Below are positions 52,141 to 60,984 of a stretch of DNA of 64,000 bases, in pieces. Below the pieces are notes generated by a model that was not told where the DNA came from, ran no database searches, and worked only from the letters and a program-made list of their open reading frames with translations. How positions within the stretch are numbered: position 1 is the stretch's first letter; every line of letters starts with the position of its first letter. Location of the stretch: the NCBI GenBank assembly GCA_013289875.1, contig JABCZC010000019.1, forward strand, positions 1-64,000, written 5' to 3'. Made by a program: the position numbers and the translations under genes. The stretch is from Acidobacteriota bacterium (GTDB taxonomy: Bacteria > Acidobacteriota > Terriglobia > Terriglobales > Acidobacteriaceae).

Positions 52141-53520
52141 ATGGAACTAAAAGGCAAAAAGGTACTCGTCGTCGGACTCGGCAAGTCCGGCCTGGCCGCT
52201 GCGCTCTTTCTCCGGCGCAAGGGTGCGCAGGTGACTGTCTCCGATGTTCGCAGCGCCGCCGCGCTCGCCCATGATCTTCCCGCGCTTCTCGACCAGGGCA
52301 TTATGGTGGAAGCCGGAGGCCACGGCCTGCTTACATTCCGCCGCCAGGACCTCATCGTCGTCAGCCCCGGCGTTCCGCTCGATACCCCCGAGCTCGTTCA
52401 GGTGCGCAACTTCGGCCTGCCTGTCATCGGAGAACTGGAGCTGGCCGCGCGCTTCCTCGCCGGCAAGACCCTCGCCATCACCGGCTCGAACGGCAAGACC
52501 ACCACTACCAGCCTATGCGGCGAAATCCTCGCCGCCGCGCATTTTCGCGTCCACGTTGGCGGAAACATCGGCGTGCCTGTCATCGCTCTGGTCGACGACT
52601 CTCGCGAGGATGGCTGGTCGGTCCTTGAGGTTTCCAGCTTCCAGCTTGAGACCACATACCAGTTCCGCCCCGATATTGCCGTTATCCTCAACATCACGCC
52701 TGACCATCTCGATCGCCACGGCAGCATGGAGAATTATATTGCCGCCAAGGAGCGCATCTTCGCCAATCAGGGACCCGAAGACGCACTCGTCCTGAACGCC
52801 GACGACGATGCCGCCTCGCGTGCCGCAGCCCGCACGAAATCGCGGCTCTTCTGGTTCAGCCGAACGCGCATCATCCGTCAGGGAGCCTTCATATACGACG
52901 GGGCTATCTACTTTCGCGCCACCGAGCAGTCTGCGCCCGAGTTCATCCTCAAGGTCGAATCCATCCCTCTCAAGGGCCAGCACAATATCGAGAATGTTCT
53001 CGCCGCCGTCTGTGCCGCTCGCCTCGCCGATGTCGCCTCTGATGCCATCCGCCGCGCTGTTGAGGCCTTTCGCGCCGTCGAGCACCGCCTCGAGTTTGTC
53101 GCCACGGTCAATGGCGTCGACTACTACAACGACTCCAAGGCCACCAATGTCGATGCGGCCATGAAGGCTATCGCTGCTTTCCCCTCAGGCATTCACCTCA
53201 TCCTGGGTGGCAAGGACAAGAACTCCGACTACCGCCTCATGCGTCCGCTCATACAGGAGCGCGTAACGGCGATTTACACCATAGGCGCGGCGTCAGAAAA
53301 AATCATCACGCACCTCGAAGGCTCCGCGCCCATTGTCAACTCCGGCACGCTGGATGTAGCGGTGACCAAAGCAGCCGATGCCGCACAGCCGGGCGAAATC
53401 ATTCTGCTCGCGCCCGCTTGCTCGAGCTTCGATCAGTTTCAGAACTACGAACAGCGCGGGCAGGTCTTCAAGGACCTGGTCTTCGCCCGCCGTGGGATCC
53501 CTGAATGGCAAAGCGCATAG
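52141..53520 (+). CDS. murD: UDP-N-acetylmuramoylalanine-D-glutamate ligase
   Basis: A 459-residue Mur ligase that adds D-glutamate to UDP-MurNAc-L-Ala. VLVVGLGKSGLAAALFL is the N-terminal Rossmann domain, ITGSNGKTTTTSLCGEIL the P-loop, then VLEVSSFQLET and TPDHLDRH, and the C-terminal domain has VDYYNDSKATNVDA and GGKDKNSDY. I prefer the ATG nearest the conserved start; an ATG 27 bases upstream is possible. Its last bases form one copy of a 21-bp repeat shared with the ftsW start. Confidence 0.95.
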   Translation: MELKGKKVLVVGLGKSGLAAALFLRRKGAQVTVSDVRSAAALAHDLPALLDQGIMVEAGGHGLLTFRRQDLIVVSPGVPLDTPELVQVRNFGLPVIGELELAARFLAGKTLAITGSNGKTTTTSLCGEILAAAHFRVHVGGNIGVPVIALVDDSREDGWSVLEVSSFQLETTYQFRPDIAVILNITPDHLDRHGSMENYIAAKERIFANQGPEDALVLNADDDAASRAAARTKSRLFWFSRTRIIRQGAFIYDGAIYFRATEQSAPEFILKVESIPLKGQHNIENVLAAVCAARLADVASDAIRRAVEAFRAVEHRLEFVATVNGVDYYNDSKATNVDAAMKAIAAFPSGIHLILGGKDKNSDYRLMRPLIQERVTAIYTIGAASEKIITHLEGSAPIVNSGTLDVAVTKAADAAQPGEIILLAPACSSFDQFQNYEQRGQVFKDLVFARRGIPEWQSA

Positions 53521-53546
53521 GAGCCGAATGGCAAAACGCGTAGGAG
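53503..53546 (+). repeat. Near-perfect 21-bp direct repeat across the murD/ftsW junction
   Basis: The sequence GAATGGCAAA(G/A)CGC(A/G)TAGGAG occurs twice, 23 bases apart, 19 of 21 bases alike. The first copy holds the murD stop and the GGAG before ftsW; the second holds the ftsW ATG. The first copy also contains an out-of-frame ATG with the short reading MAKRI-stop, against ftsW's MAKRVGV. Confidence 0.85.
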
Positions 53547-54619
53547 TGGACAAATGGCTATTCGGCGCCACACTGGTGCTCGTCGTCATCGGACTGCTTA
53601 TGGTCTTCAGCGCCTCTGCCGTGATGGCCAAGGAGCGTTTCGGTTCGCCCTACGCCTTCGTCATTCGCCAGTCGCTGTGGGCCGTCTTCGGACTCACCGC
53701 CATGACCATCCTGATGCAGGTCGACTACCGGCGCTTTAACAAACCGAATGTCGTCTTCCCGGCCGTCGCTGTCTCCGCCCTGCTGCTGCTCGTTGCCTTC
53801 CTCATGCACGATTCGCACGCCACCCACCGCTGGATTCGCTTTGGCGCGCTCTCCTTCCAGCCATCCGAGATCGCCAAGCCCGCGCTCGTACTCTTCCTCG
53901 CGTGGTTTCTGCAGAACCGCATGCACTCGATTGAGGATTTCCGCGGCACCATCCTGCCCGCCGCGCTGCCCAGCCTCATCTTCATTGCGCTGATTCTCAA
54001 AGAGCCCGATCTCGGCACTGCCCTTGTCTGCGCCGGAGTTACTGCGCTCATGCTCTATCTCGCCGGCATGAACATGCGCTATCTCGGCGTCGCCGCGCTC
54101 GCCGCAGCGCCAGTGCTCTATTTCATGCTCTTTCGTGTGAAGTGGCGTCGGGACCGCATCCTCGCCTTCCTCAATCCCGAGTCCGACCCGCTCGGCAAGG
54201 GTTTCCACATTATTCAATCGCTCATTGCCGTCGGAACCGGCGGCCTTCGCGGCCTGGGTTACATGGACGGCCGGCAGAAACTCTTCTATCTACCCGAACC
54301 GCACACCGACTACATCTTCGCCAACGTTGCCGAAGAGCTCGGCCTTATCGGAGCCTTCGCCGTTGTCGGACTCTTCGTCGTGCTCGGCTACCGCGGCATG
54401 CGGGCGGCTATCCTGTCGAAAGACCCCTTCGCCCGCTTCCTGGCCTTCGGCATCACCGCGACCCTTCTCATCCAGGCGTTTTTCAACATCAGCGTCGTGC
54501 TCGCTCTTGTCCCCACCAAAGGCATCACTCTGCCCTTCATCTCCTACGGCGGAACCTCGCTCTTCATCATGCTCGCCTCCATCGGCGTGCTGCTCAACAT
54601 CACCCGCGAGGTGGATTAG
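53528..54619 (+). CDS. ftsW: Peptidoglycan polymerase FtsW (SEDS family)
   Basis: A 363-residue SEDS membrane protein with about ten helices that polymerises lipid II at the division septum. Family landmarks are RWIRFGALSFQPSEIAKPA, PDLGTALV, LPEPHTDYIFANVAEELGL and PTKGITLPFISYGGTS. GGAG in the preceding repeat sits 4 bases before the ATG. It starts 7 bp after murD and is followed by murG with a 4-base gap, so the three are one transcript. RodA is close in sequence, but the gene neighbours favour FtsW. Confidence 0.93.
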   Translation: MAKRVGVDKWLFGATLVLVVIGLLMVFSASAVMAKERFGSPYAFVIRQSLWAVFGLTAMTILMQVDYRRFNKPNVVFPAVAVSALLLLVAFLMHDSHATHRWIRFGALSFQPSEIAKPALVLFLAWFLQNRMHSIEDFRGTILPAALPSLIFIALILKEPDLGTALVCAGVTALMLYLAGMNMRYLGVAALAAAPVLYFMLFRVKWRRDRILAFLNPESDPLGKGFHIIQSLIAVGTGGLRGLGYMDGRQKLFYLPEPHTDYIFANVAEELGLIGAFAVVGLFVVLGYRGMRAAILSKDPFARFLAFGITATLLIQAFFNISVVLALVPTKGITLPFISYGGTSLFIMLASIGVLLNITREVD

Positions 54620-54623
54620 CGTC

Positions 54624-55694
54624 GTGCGTGTCGCCATTGCCGGAGGAGGCACCGGCGGCCACATCATTCCCGCCCTTGCCATTGCCGGAGAGCTCAAATC
54701 CGCTTGCAACGCCGAGATCCTCTTCATCGGAACCTCGCGTGGTCTCGAATCGCGCCTCGTGCCGCAGGCCGGATACCCGCTCTCGCTCATCGAAGTGGGC
54801 CAGCTCAAGAACGTTTCGCTCCTGACCAAAGCGCGAACATTGCTCGATCTGCCCCTCAGCCTCATCCGCTGCCGCAAACTCCTGCGCGACTTCCGTCCCA
54901 ACGTCGTCATCGGAGTCGGCGGCTATGCTTCCGGCCCGGCTATGGGAGCAGCCATTCTTGACGGCATCCCCACGCTCGCCTTCGAGCCGAACGCCTTTCC
55001 GGGCCTCGCCAATCGCCTGGTCGGCAAGCGCGTCAACGCTGCCGCTGTCAACTTCGCCGCCGCCGCCAAATACTTCCGGAACCCTCAAATCACCGGAATC
55101 CCCGTGCGCGCAGAATTCTTCCGCCTCTCGCCTCGCCCCGCCGGTGCGCCGCCGCACCTGCTTGTTTTTGGAGGCAGCCAGGGTGCCCGCATCCTCAACA
55201 CATTGATGCCGCAGATCGCCTCTTCGCTTCTCGCTGCTGTGCCCGGTCTCACCATCCTCCACCAGGCGGGAGCCCGTCACGGCGAAACCACTCTGGCCGC
55301 CTACCAGGCCAGCAACGCTCCCTCAGATCGCTGGCAGGTCCACGCCTTCCTCGACAACATGCCCCGCCTCTTCGAAGCAGCCGACTTGGTCCTCTCCAGG
55401 AGCGGAGCCAGCACCGTCGCCGAACTGGCCGCGGCGGGAAAGCCGTCGCTGCTTATCCCTTTTCCCCACGCCGCCGACGACCACCAACGGAAAAACGCTG
55501 AAGCGCTTGCGGAGGCAGGCGCGGCAATCGTGTTCCTGGAAGCCGGCCTCACCCCAGAGAACCTTCTGCAAACCCTGACTCGTCTCCTCACAGACCGGCA
55601 GTCACTTGAACAAATGTCCGCTCAGGCACGCGTCCTCGCCCATCCCGATGCGACCAGCCGCATCGCGGCGATGGCAATCGAAGTCGCCCGCTAG
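54624..55694 (+). CDS. murG: UDP-N-acetylglucosamine transferase MurG
   Basis: A 356-residue GT-B glycosyltransferase that adds GlcNAc to lipid I to make lipid II on the inner membrane face. Diagnostic segments are VAIAGGGTGGHIIPALAIA, VGGYASGPAMGAA, FGGSQGARILN and LSRSGASTVAELAAAGKP, with PFPHAADDHQRKNAE. The start is GTG, preceded by GAGGTGG about 7 bases upstream inside the end of ftsW. A good bidirectional terminator follows the stop, so the mur transcript ends here, and murC lies 3.2 kb further on. Confidence 0.95.
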   Translation: MRVAIAGGGTGGHIIPALAIAGELKSACNAEILFIGTSRGLESRLVPQAGYPLSLIEVGQLKNVSLLTKARTLLDLPLSLIRCRKLLRDFRPNVVIGVGGYASGPAMGAAILDGIPTLAFEPNAFPGLANRLVGKRVNAAAVNFAAAAKYFRNPQITGIPVRAEFFRLSPRPAGAPPHLLVFGGSQGARILNTLMPQIASSLLAAVPGLTILHQAGARHGETTLAAYQASNAPSDRWQVHAFLDNMPRLFEAADLVLSRSGASTVAELAAAGKPSLLIPFPHAADDHQRKNAEALAEAGAAIVFLEAGLTPENLLQTLTRLLTDRQSLEQMSAQARVLAHPDATSRIAAMAIEVAR

Positions 55695-55713
55695 CTTCTT
55701 GCGCAAAAAAGCA

Positions 55714-55742
55714 AAAGGCCCGTTCCGAAGAACGAGCCTTTT
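55714..55742. terminator. Bidirectional terminator between murG and the glycine-rich gene
   Basis: AAAAGGC and CGTTC face GAACG and GCCTTT around a CGAA loop, with A-run on one side and T-run on the other, so it can stop transcripts from both convergent genes. It starts 20 bp after murG. Confidence 0.75.
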
Positions 55743-55758
55743 CGTGAATCCTTAAGAC

Positions 55759-56448
55759 TTACCGGTGTCCGCCGCCACCGCCGTGTCCGCCGCCGCCGCC
55801 GCCGTGGAAGCCTCCGCCTCCGCCTCCACCGCCATGGAAGCCGCCACCGCTGACGCCACCGCCACGGTAGCCACCACCGCTGACGCCACCGCCACGGTAG
55901 CCACCGGTAGCCCCGCCGTAAGCGCGAGCGCCGCCGTAGCTACCTGCGCCCCGGTATCCCGAAGTCCCGCCGTAACCGGTCGTTCCACGATAGCCGCCAG
56001 CATACCCGGCGCTGCGATAGCCACTGGTCGCTCCAAACCCTGCACGGCTGCCGCTATAGGGAGTGGGTCGAGCACCGTTATATCCGCCACGATATCCGTA
56101 TCCACCGCCATAGCCGTAACCACCGCGCCAGCCGTAGTAGCCCGCATGACCGTAGCCCCAACCCCACGGGTGGCCGTACCAGCCGTGATACCAAGGTCCG
56201 GCGCCGATAAACAAGCCGCCCCAGAACCAGCTGGCGCCGTAGTATCCGTAAGGCGCGCAGGCGTAAGGATAGTACCCGTAATAGCCCCACGAACAGACCG
56301 GAGGACCAGCCACATAAACCGGCGCGGGATAACCGACATCAGGGCCGATACCGATGCCAACAGCCACCTGAGCGCTGGCAGCGGAGGGCATCAGTGCCAA
56401 CGGAACCACCAGCAGTAAAGCCAAAATTGAATAGCGCAGGATGCGCAT
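55759..56448 (-). CDS. Glycine- and tyrosine-rich secreted protein
   Basis: A 229-residue exported protein: a Sec signal (about 5-27, ending ASAQ), then a short hydrophobic section with YYGYYPYACAPYGYYG, and from about 90 on a low-complexity tail of Gly, Tyr, Ser, Arg and His, ending in GGGGGHGGGGGHR. No enzyme domain is seen. Such proteins are thought to be cell-surface or matrix components. GGAGGA before the ATG fixes the start. It lies on the opposite strand inside the mur segment, facing murG. Confidence 0.75.
   Translation of the reverse strand: MRILRYSILALLLVVPLALMPSAASAQVAVGIGIGPDVGYPAPVYVAGPPVCSWGYYGYYPYACAPYGYYGASWFWGGLFIGAGPWYHGWYGHPWGWGYGHAGYYGWRGGYGYGGGYGYRGGYNGARPTPYSGSRAGFGATSGYRSAGYAGGYRGTTGYGGTSGYRGAGSYGGARAYGGATGGYRGGGVSGGGYRGGGVSGGGFHGGGGGGGGFHGGGGGGHGGGGGHR
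55846..55905. repeat. Perfect 30-bp tandem duplication in a glycine-rich tail
   Basis: Two identical 30-base units, side by side, encode GGVSGGGYRG twice in the C-terminal tail of the secreted protein. The identity suggests recent expansion. Confidence 0.85.
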
Positions 56449-56602
56449 CTGAAATCCTCCTCGTCGCCTTTGATTCAGGCCGACGCGGCTTGCGGAATCC
56501 GGTCTTGAAAGCTCGCTTTCCGGATCATCTTTAAGCCTACCTCTACAAACAGTAGATGTGGGGAAAAGTTGCGTGGATTCCTGTTTCTGGAAGCAGTCTT
56601 CG

Positions 56603-56626
56603 ATGCCACAAAAGTGGCATTTTTTT
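56603..56626 (+). terminator. Plus-strand hairpin with T-run in a gap between minus-strand genes
   Basis: ATGCCAC pairs perfectly with GTGGCAT around AAAA and is followed by six or more T. It is a good plus-strand terminator, yet both flanking genes are on the minus strand, so it may end a plus-strand transcript in this 274-bp gap. Confidence 0.6.
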
Positions 56627-56641
56627 GCCTCCAATAACAGA

Positions 56642-56669
56642 GCACCCGGATGCGGGAACATCCGGGTGC
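56642..56669 (-). terminator. Hairpin after the small WxxGxW-like gene
   Basis: GCACCCGGATG and CATCCGGGTGC form a perfect 11-bp stem with a 6-base loop, 53 bp after the minus-strand gene. The following bases lack a T-run, so it is a stable hairpin but a weak terminator. Confidence 0.5.
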
Positions 56670-56722
56670 AGGTTCGAGCAGCGTCTGGGGAACGCGGCTC
56701 GCGCGGCTGACGGAGCCGGCTC

Positions 56723-57016
56723 TTAGCGCCGTCCGTGGTCCCAGCCGCGACGATCGAAGTGATAGTCGCGATGCTCAATATAGAAGCGGTCGCGATGCGC
56801 CCAGCGGCCCGGTACCCAAACCGCTCCCGCGTAGTAGCCGGGTGTCCAGTAGAAGTCGACGCCAGGGCAGGGCGGGACGTAGCCGCCGTAATAAATCGGT
56901 GCAGGAGAACCAACCCGAACCGCGATTCCAACCTGTGCCTGGGCCTGTGCCTGTCCCGCGACAGCTGCCGCTGCCACTACGCCAGTAAGTGCGAGGGTGC
57001 GAAGAATGTTTCTCAT
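56723..57016 (-). CDS. Small secreted WxxGxW-like protein
   Basis: A 97-residue exported protein. The signal covers about residues 7-25 (ALTGVVAAAAVAGQAQAQ); the mature part contains FYWTPGYYAGAVWVPGRW, the WxPGxW / WxxGxW motif of small acidobacterial and proteobacterial secreted proteins, then a basic tail. AAAGGGG before the ATG fixes the start. It is followed by a stable hairpin. The function is unknown; the motif is thought to be structural. Confidence 0.75.
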   Translation of the reverse strand: MRNILRTLALTGVVAAAAVAGQAQAQAQVGIAVRVGSPAPIYYGGYVPPCPGVDFYWTPGYYAGAVWVPGRWAHRDRFYIEHRDYHFDRRGWDHGRR

Positions 57017-57170
57017 ACGAGCCCCTTTCGAGTGTGGCTTCGAACCTCTATCGAAGGCCTTCAACTCAACTGCTCTGCGTATGTGAACAAGAGCTCAGAC
57101 GAATTGTTGCGGATGTTTATTTTCGCGTGCACGCGCAACTTTCAGGCGTCTCGTGCATCGCGCCGCGCGT

Positions 57171-58823
57171 TCACCGCTTCGCGCAAGTTGGCGCTTTACC
57201 TGACGGAGGCCACAACGCGCCAAAGATCTGCAGCGACGTGTCCGGCAGGTCCTTCACCGTGAGCGAGTCGCCAAAGTCCATGTACGGCACCTCGCCGTTC
57301 GATCCAATGCGCGTCCAATCCGAGCTCATCATCAGGCGCGGATCGCCGATGTGCGCGAAGTGCACCCACATGGTCATGATCTGGTCGGAGAGCCGGTGAT
57401 CGGCAGGCTTGAATTGCAGCATCGGCGCATGCTCATCGGGTTGATGCGTGTGTCCGAAGACATAGACGAGTTCCGAGGCGTGGAACGCGCCCATGCCGGA
57501 GGCCTCGCCAATGGGGCTGACGTGAGTGAAGCGATACAGGAATCCATGCGTGCCCCGCGCGATCGAGAAGGCATTGTAGAGCTGAATCGAATCGGTGAGC
57601 AGACGATCGGCCGCGTCGTGGATCTGGTCAGGCGTCGCGGGCGACTGCGGCTCATAGAGTGCGAGCACCTGCTTGCCGCATGGAGCGTAAGCCTGCTCCA
57701 CCCACGCATTGAAGCTGCTTGTATCCTTCGGATGGTAGCTCCGCAGAAAGAGATTCCCTTCATTCGTATTGCTGCCGACGAGCACAGGTATGCGCATGGC
57801 GCGGTTTTCAGCGTAGAGCTGCGCCGGTTGGCCGGGAATCACAACGCCATCTGCAAAAGGAGCCCATGGCGATGCCACGAACGGCGTGTTATTGAGCGGA
57901 GTCTCAGGTCGCAGTCGCGCGCGCGCTATGCCTGCGGCAAAAACCTTTTCCGCAGCCTGTTGTCCGCGCTCCATGATCTCTTCGCTCTTGAGACTTCGCA
58001 GGTCGGCAATATGAGGCGCGGCGGCGACGCCAATGCTTTCCATACTGGCAAGGCCGCGATACTCCTTGCTCAACTCCGGAGACGGCTGAAAGACGATGCT
58101 CGGGCTTTCGAGGATCGCCTTGTCGAAGAGTTCCTTTGCATCCGGCGCGACCAGTAGATAGCCAATGCTGCTCGCCCCCGCCGATTCGCCGAATACGGTG
58201 ATGTTGCGCGAATCGCCTCCGAGTGCAGAGATATTCTGCCGCACCCACCGCAGCGCCGCCATCTGGTCGAGAAGAGCGTAGTTGCCCGACGTATGCCGTG
58301 ACGACTCGGCGCTCAAATCAGGATGTGCGAGGAACCCGAAGATGCCGAGCCGGTAATTGATCGTGACAACCACGATTCCGCGATTCGCGAGATTGGAGCC
58401 GTCGAACTGCGGCTGAGAGCCCGATCCGGTGATGAATGAGCCTCCATGAATGAACACCATCACCGGCGCAGGTACGGTCGGAGTGAGCGACGGCGTCCAG
58501 ACATTAAGAGAAAGACAGTCTTCGCTCATCGTGGAGCGTGGTATGCCCATAAGAGGCGTTTCCGGCTGCATGCACGCCGTGCCAAACTTCGTCGCATCTC
58601 GCACGCCGCTCCATCCCGGCTCCGGCTTCGGCTCCCGCCAACGGAGATCGCCTACCGGAGGCGCGGCATAGGGAATGCCCTTGAAAACGAGCGGCCCCAT
58701 GGTGGAAACTTCGCCTTCGAGTTCTCCCTGGGAGATGCGAACGTGCGGCGCGGCAAGCTGCCCGCGTAGCGGGAGAGAGAGCATCGGGAGCACAAGAAAC
58801 AGGGCAGCGAAGCGGGATCGCAT
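57171..58823 (-). CDS. Carboxylesterase type B, secreted
   Basis: A 550-residue alpha/beta hydrolase of the type B carboxylesterase family. After a signal (about 6-22) the domain shows VMVFIHGGSF (oxyanion hole), FGESAGASSIG with the catalytic Ser, NTNEGNLF with the acidic member, and GAFHASELVYVFG with the His. It would hydrolyse esters of small or medium chain length in the periplasm. The second ATG was taken because GGAG is then at 6 bases. Its position, opposite in strand and just before murC, belongs to a three-gene insertion in the mur segment. Confidence 0.92.
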   Translation of the reverse strand: MRSRFAALFLVLPMLSLPLRGQLAAPHVRISQGELEGEVSTMGPLVFKGIPYAAPPVGDLRWREPKPEPGWSGVRDATKFGTACMQPETPLMGIPRSTMSEDCLSLNVWTPSLTPTVPAPVMVFIHGGSFITGSGSQPQFDGSNLANRGIVVVTINYRLGIFGFLAHPDLSAESSRHTSGNYALLDQMAALRWVRQNISALGGDSRNITVFGESAGASSIGYLLVAPDAKELFDKAILESPSIVFQPSPELSKEYRGLASMESIGVAAAPHIADLRSLKSEEIMERGQQAAEKVFAAGIARARLRPETPLNNTPFVASPWAPFADGVVIPGQPAQLYAENRAMRIPVLVGSNTNEGNLFLRSYHPKDTSSFNAWVEQAYAPCGKQVLALYEPQSPATPDQIHDAADRLLTDSIQLYNAFSIARGTHGFLYRFTHVSPIGEASGMGAFHASELVYVFGHTHQPDEHAPMLQFKPADHRLSDQIMTMWVHFAHIGDPRLMMSSDWTRIGSNGEVPYMDFGDSLTVKDLPDTSLQIFGALWPPSGKAPTCAKR

Positions 58824-58876
58824 CGGCATCTCCGAACGGCGCTGTTAGAGTAACGTAGGCACTTTAAATCAGCATC

Positions 58877-60277
58877 ATGTTTCTCAAACCACAGCGAGTC
58901 CACTTCATCGGAATCGGCGGCATCGGCATGAGCGGCATTGCCGAAATTCTCCTCAACCTCGGCAATACCGTCAGCGGCTCCGACCTGCGCCACACGCCCA
59001 TCACCGAACGGCTGGCATCGCTCGGCGCGACCATCTTCGAGGGCCACGCCGCCGCCAATGTCGTCGGTGCAGGAGTCGTCGTCGCTAGCTCCGCGGTGAA
59101 TGAGCGCAATCCCGAAGTCGTCGAGGCGCGCCGTCGCAAAGTCCCTGTGATCCAGCGTGCCGAAATGCTCGCCGAGCTCATGCGCCTCAAATATGGAATC
59201 GCTGTTGCCGGCATGCACGGCAAGACCACCACCACATCCATGATTGCCACCGTGCTCGCCGCCGGCGAACTTGATCCCACCGTCGTCGTCGGAGGCCGCG
59301 TCGATACCCTCGGCTCGAACGCGCGCCTCGGCAAGTCACAATACCTTGTCGCGGAGGCCGACGAGAGCGACCGCTCTTTCCTGAAGTTGTCGCCCATTCT
59401 CGCCGTCGTCACGAATCTCGACCGCGAGCACATGGACTGCTACCGCGACATGGCCGACATCGAAAATGCCTTCATCGAGTTCATGGATCGCGTGCCCTTT
59501 TACGGAGCATGCGTGGCCTGCCTCGACAATCCGCAGCTTGCCTCCATCCTGCCGCGCATCCGCCCAAAGGTCTTCACCTACGGAACCGATTCCCGCGCCG
59601 ATTACATCCTGCGCATGCTGCCGCCGATCGAAGGAGTGCATTCGCGCTTCGAAGTCGCCACATGCAATGGCTGCGTGCTCGGCCCCTTTGAGCTGCACGT
59701 CCCCGGAGCCCACAACGTCCTTAACGCAACAGCCGCCGTGGCCGTCGCTGACCAGTTGGAAATCAAGCCCGATGCCATTGCGCAGGGGATAACCAACTTT
59801 CGCGGCGTCGACCGGCGCTTCCAGCTCAAAGGCTGCGTCAACGGCATCGCTGTCATCGACGATTACGGACATCATCCCACCGAAATCCGCGCCACTCTGC
59901 GCGCCGCCCGGGACTGCAATTACAGCCGCATCCACGTCATCTTCCAGCCGCATCGTTACACCCGCACCCGCGACTTATTGGAAGACTTCATCAGGGCCTT
60001 CGACGACGCGTCCACCGTCGAAGTGCTCGATATTTACGCCGCCAGCGAAGAACCCATCGAGGGCGTTACCGCGCAGCTCCTGGTTGCAGCTATCGACCGC
60101 GATGGCGTGGAGTATGCCGCCTCCAGCGAGCAGGCCATTGCACAGGTCATCGGAAAAGCACAGCCGAACGACGCAATTCTCACCCTCGGTGCCGGCAACG
60201 TATCCCAGATTGCGCCTCGCTTGCTGGAGAAACTGGCGGCGGGTCAGTTCGAACCCGCACCGGATTCCGTACAATAG
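58877..60277 (+). CDS. murC: UDP-N-acetylmuramate-L-alanine ligase
   Basis: A 466-residue Mur ligase that adds L-alanine to UDP-MurNAc, the first amino acid of the stem peptide. HFIGIGGIGMSGIAEILLN is the N-terminal domain, GMHGKTTTTSMIATVL the P-loop, and EADESDRSFLKL, NLDREHMDCY and DDYGHHPTEIRATL complete the family signature. Its start is 53 bp from the esterase start, divergent, so it must have its own promoter instead of the mur operon's. It is followed at 5 bp by the small Mop-like gene. Confidence 0.95.
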   Translation: MFLKPQRVHFIGIGGIGMSGIAEILLNLGNTVSGSDLRHTPITERLASLGATIFEGHAAANVVGAGVVVASSAVNERNPEVVEARRRKVPVIQRAEMLAELMRLKYGIAVAGMHGKTTTTSMIATVLAAGELDPTVVVGGRVDTLGSNARLGKSQYLVAEADESDRSFLKLSPILAVVTNLDREHMDCYRDMADIENAFIEFMDRVPFYGACVACLDNPQLASILPRIRPKVFTYGTDSRADYILRMLPPIEGVHSRFEVATCNGCVLGPFELHVPGAHNVLNATAAVAVADQLEIKPDAIAQGITNFRGVDRRFQLKGCVNGIAVIDDYGHHPTEIRATLRAARDCNYSRIHVIFQPHRYTRTRDLLEDFIRAFDDASTVEVLDIYAASEEPIEGVTAQLLVAAIDRDGVEYAASSEQAIAQVIGKAQPNDAILTLGAGNVSQIAPRLLEKLAAGQFEPAPDSVQ

Positions 60278-60282
60278 CGCAC

Positions 60283-60489
60283 ATGAAGATCTCAGCGCGC
60301 AATCAATTACCAGGAACCGTAGAAGCGGTTGTTCTTGGAACAGTCACGGCAAAGGTGAGCGTTCGCGTGGGCGACAACCTGATAGAAAGTGTGATCACTC
60401 GCCAAAGTGTGGAAGACATGAACATTAAAGTAGGAGATCAGGTCACGGCGGTCATCAAGTCAACCGAGATTATGCTCATGGTGGGCTGA
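60283..60489 (+). CDS. Mop-type TOBE domain molybdate-binding protein
   Basis: A 68-residue single TOBE/Mop domain. KISARNQLPGTVEAVVLGTV and GDQVTAVIKSTEIMLMV are typical of small molybdopterin-binding or molybdate-storage (Mop) proteins. These oligomerise and bind molybdate or tungstate in the cytoplasm. It begins 5 bp after the murC stop and is likely co-transcribed, which is an odd pairing. No molybdate transporter is adjacent. Confidence 0.9.
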   Translation: MKISARNQLPGTVEAVVLGTVTAKVSVRVGDNLIESVITRQSVEDMNIKVGDQVTAVIKSTEIMLMVG

Positions 60490-60612
60490 CTCTGCCTTTG
60501 TGCGGCATGCGATCGCGTATCGCTTCGCCTCTCGCCGACAACCGATTCAGCCGGCTGAGTTTCAGACAGCCGATTTGAGACGCAATCGAAGGCACAACGC
60601 AATAAGGAATCT

Positions 60613-60861
60613 ATGACCTCTCTTCAGGAATTCAGATGTGAAGTCTGCGGAACTGTAACCAGCAATCCTGCCCACTGGTTCGTGATTCAATGCGGCGATT
60701 GGGAGCTCACGGTTCTCAAATGGAACGCGGAGGCCGCAAACGCGCCCGAAGCGCGGCACTACTGCGGAGAAGCCCACGCTCAGGTGTACATCAGCCGATG
60801 GTTTGGCTCAGTGTGTTCGCCATCGAAGCCGGACTTCACCAGGGCCTCGTCGGCGCAGTAG
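60613..60861 (+). CDS. Small Cys-rich protein of unknown function
   Basis: An 82-residue protein. FRCEVCGTVTSNPAHWFVI and ARHYCGEAHAQVYISRWF contain a CxxC and a later Cys and His, so a zinc-binding fold is likely. No named family was recognised, but related short proteins recur in acidobacterial genomes as far as I recall. The C-terminal 15 residues are low-complexity. It is followed by 123 bp without a gene before the convergent MBL-fold gene. Confidence 0.6.
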   Translation: MTSLQEFRCEVCGTVTSNPAHWFVIQCGDWELTVLKWNAEAANAPEARHYCGEAHAQVYISRWFGSVCSPSKPDFTRASSAQ

Positions 60862-60984
60862 CGGGCAGATTTCTCGTCGTCGAAAAAGCTCCGCAAGAGA
60901 CCATGTGTTCTGTTTCTGCCGAAGATGTACTCCTTACCCTCCATCATCCGCCGAGGAAACATTCGCATCAGCGGTTGATGTGGG

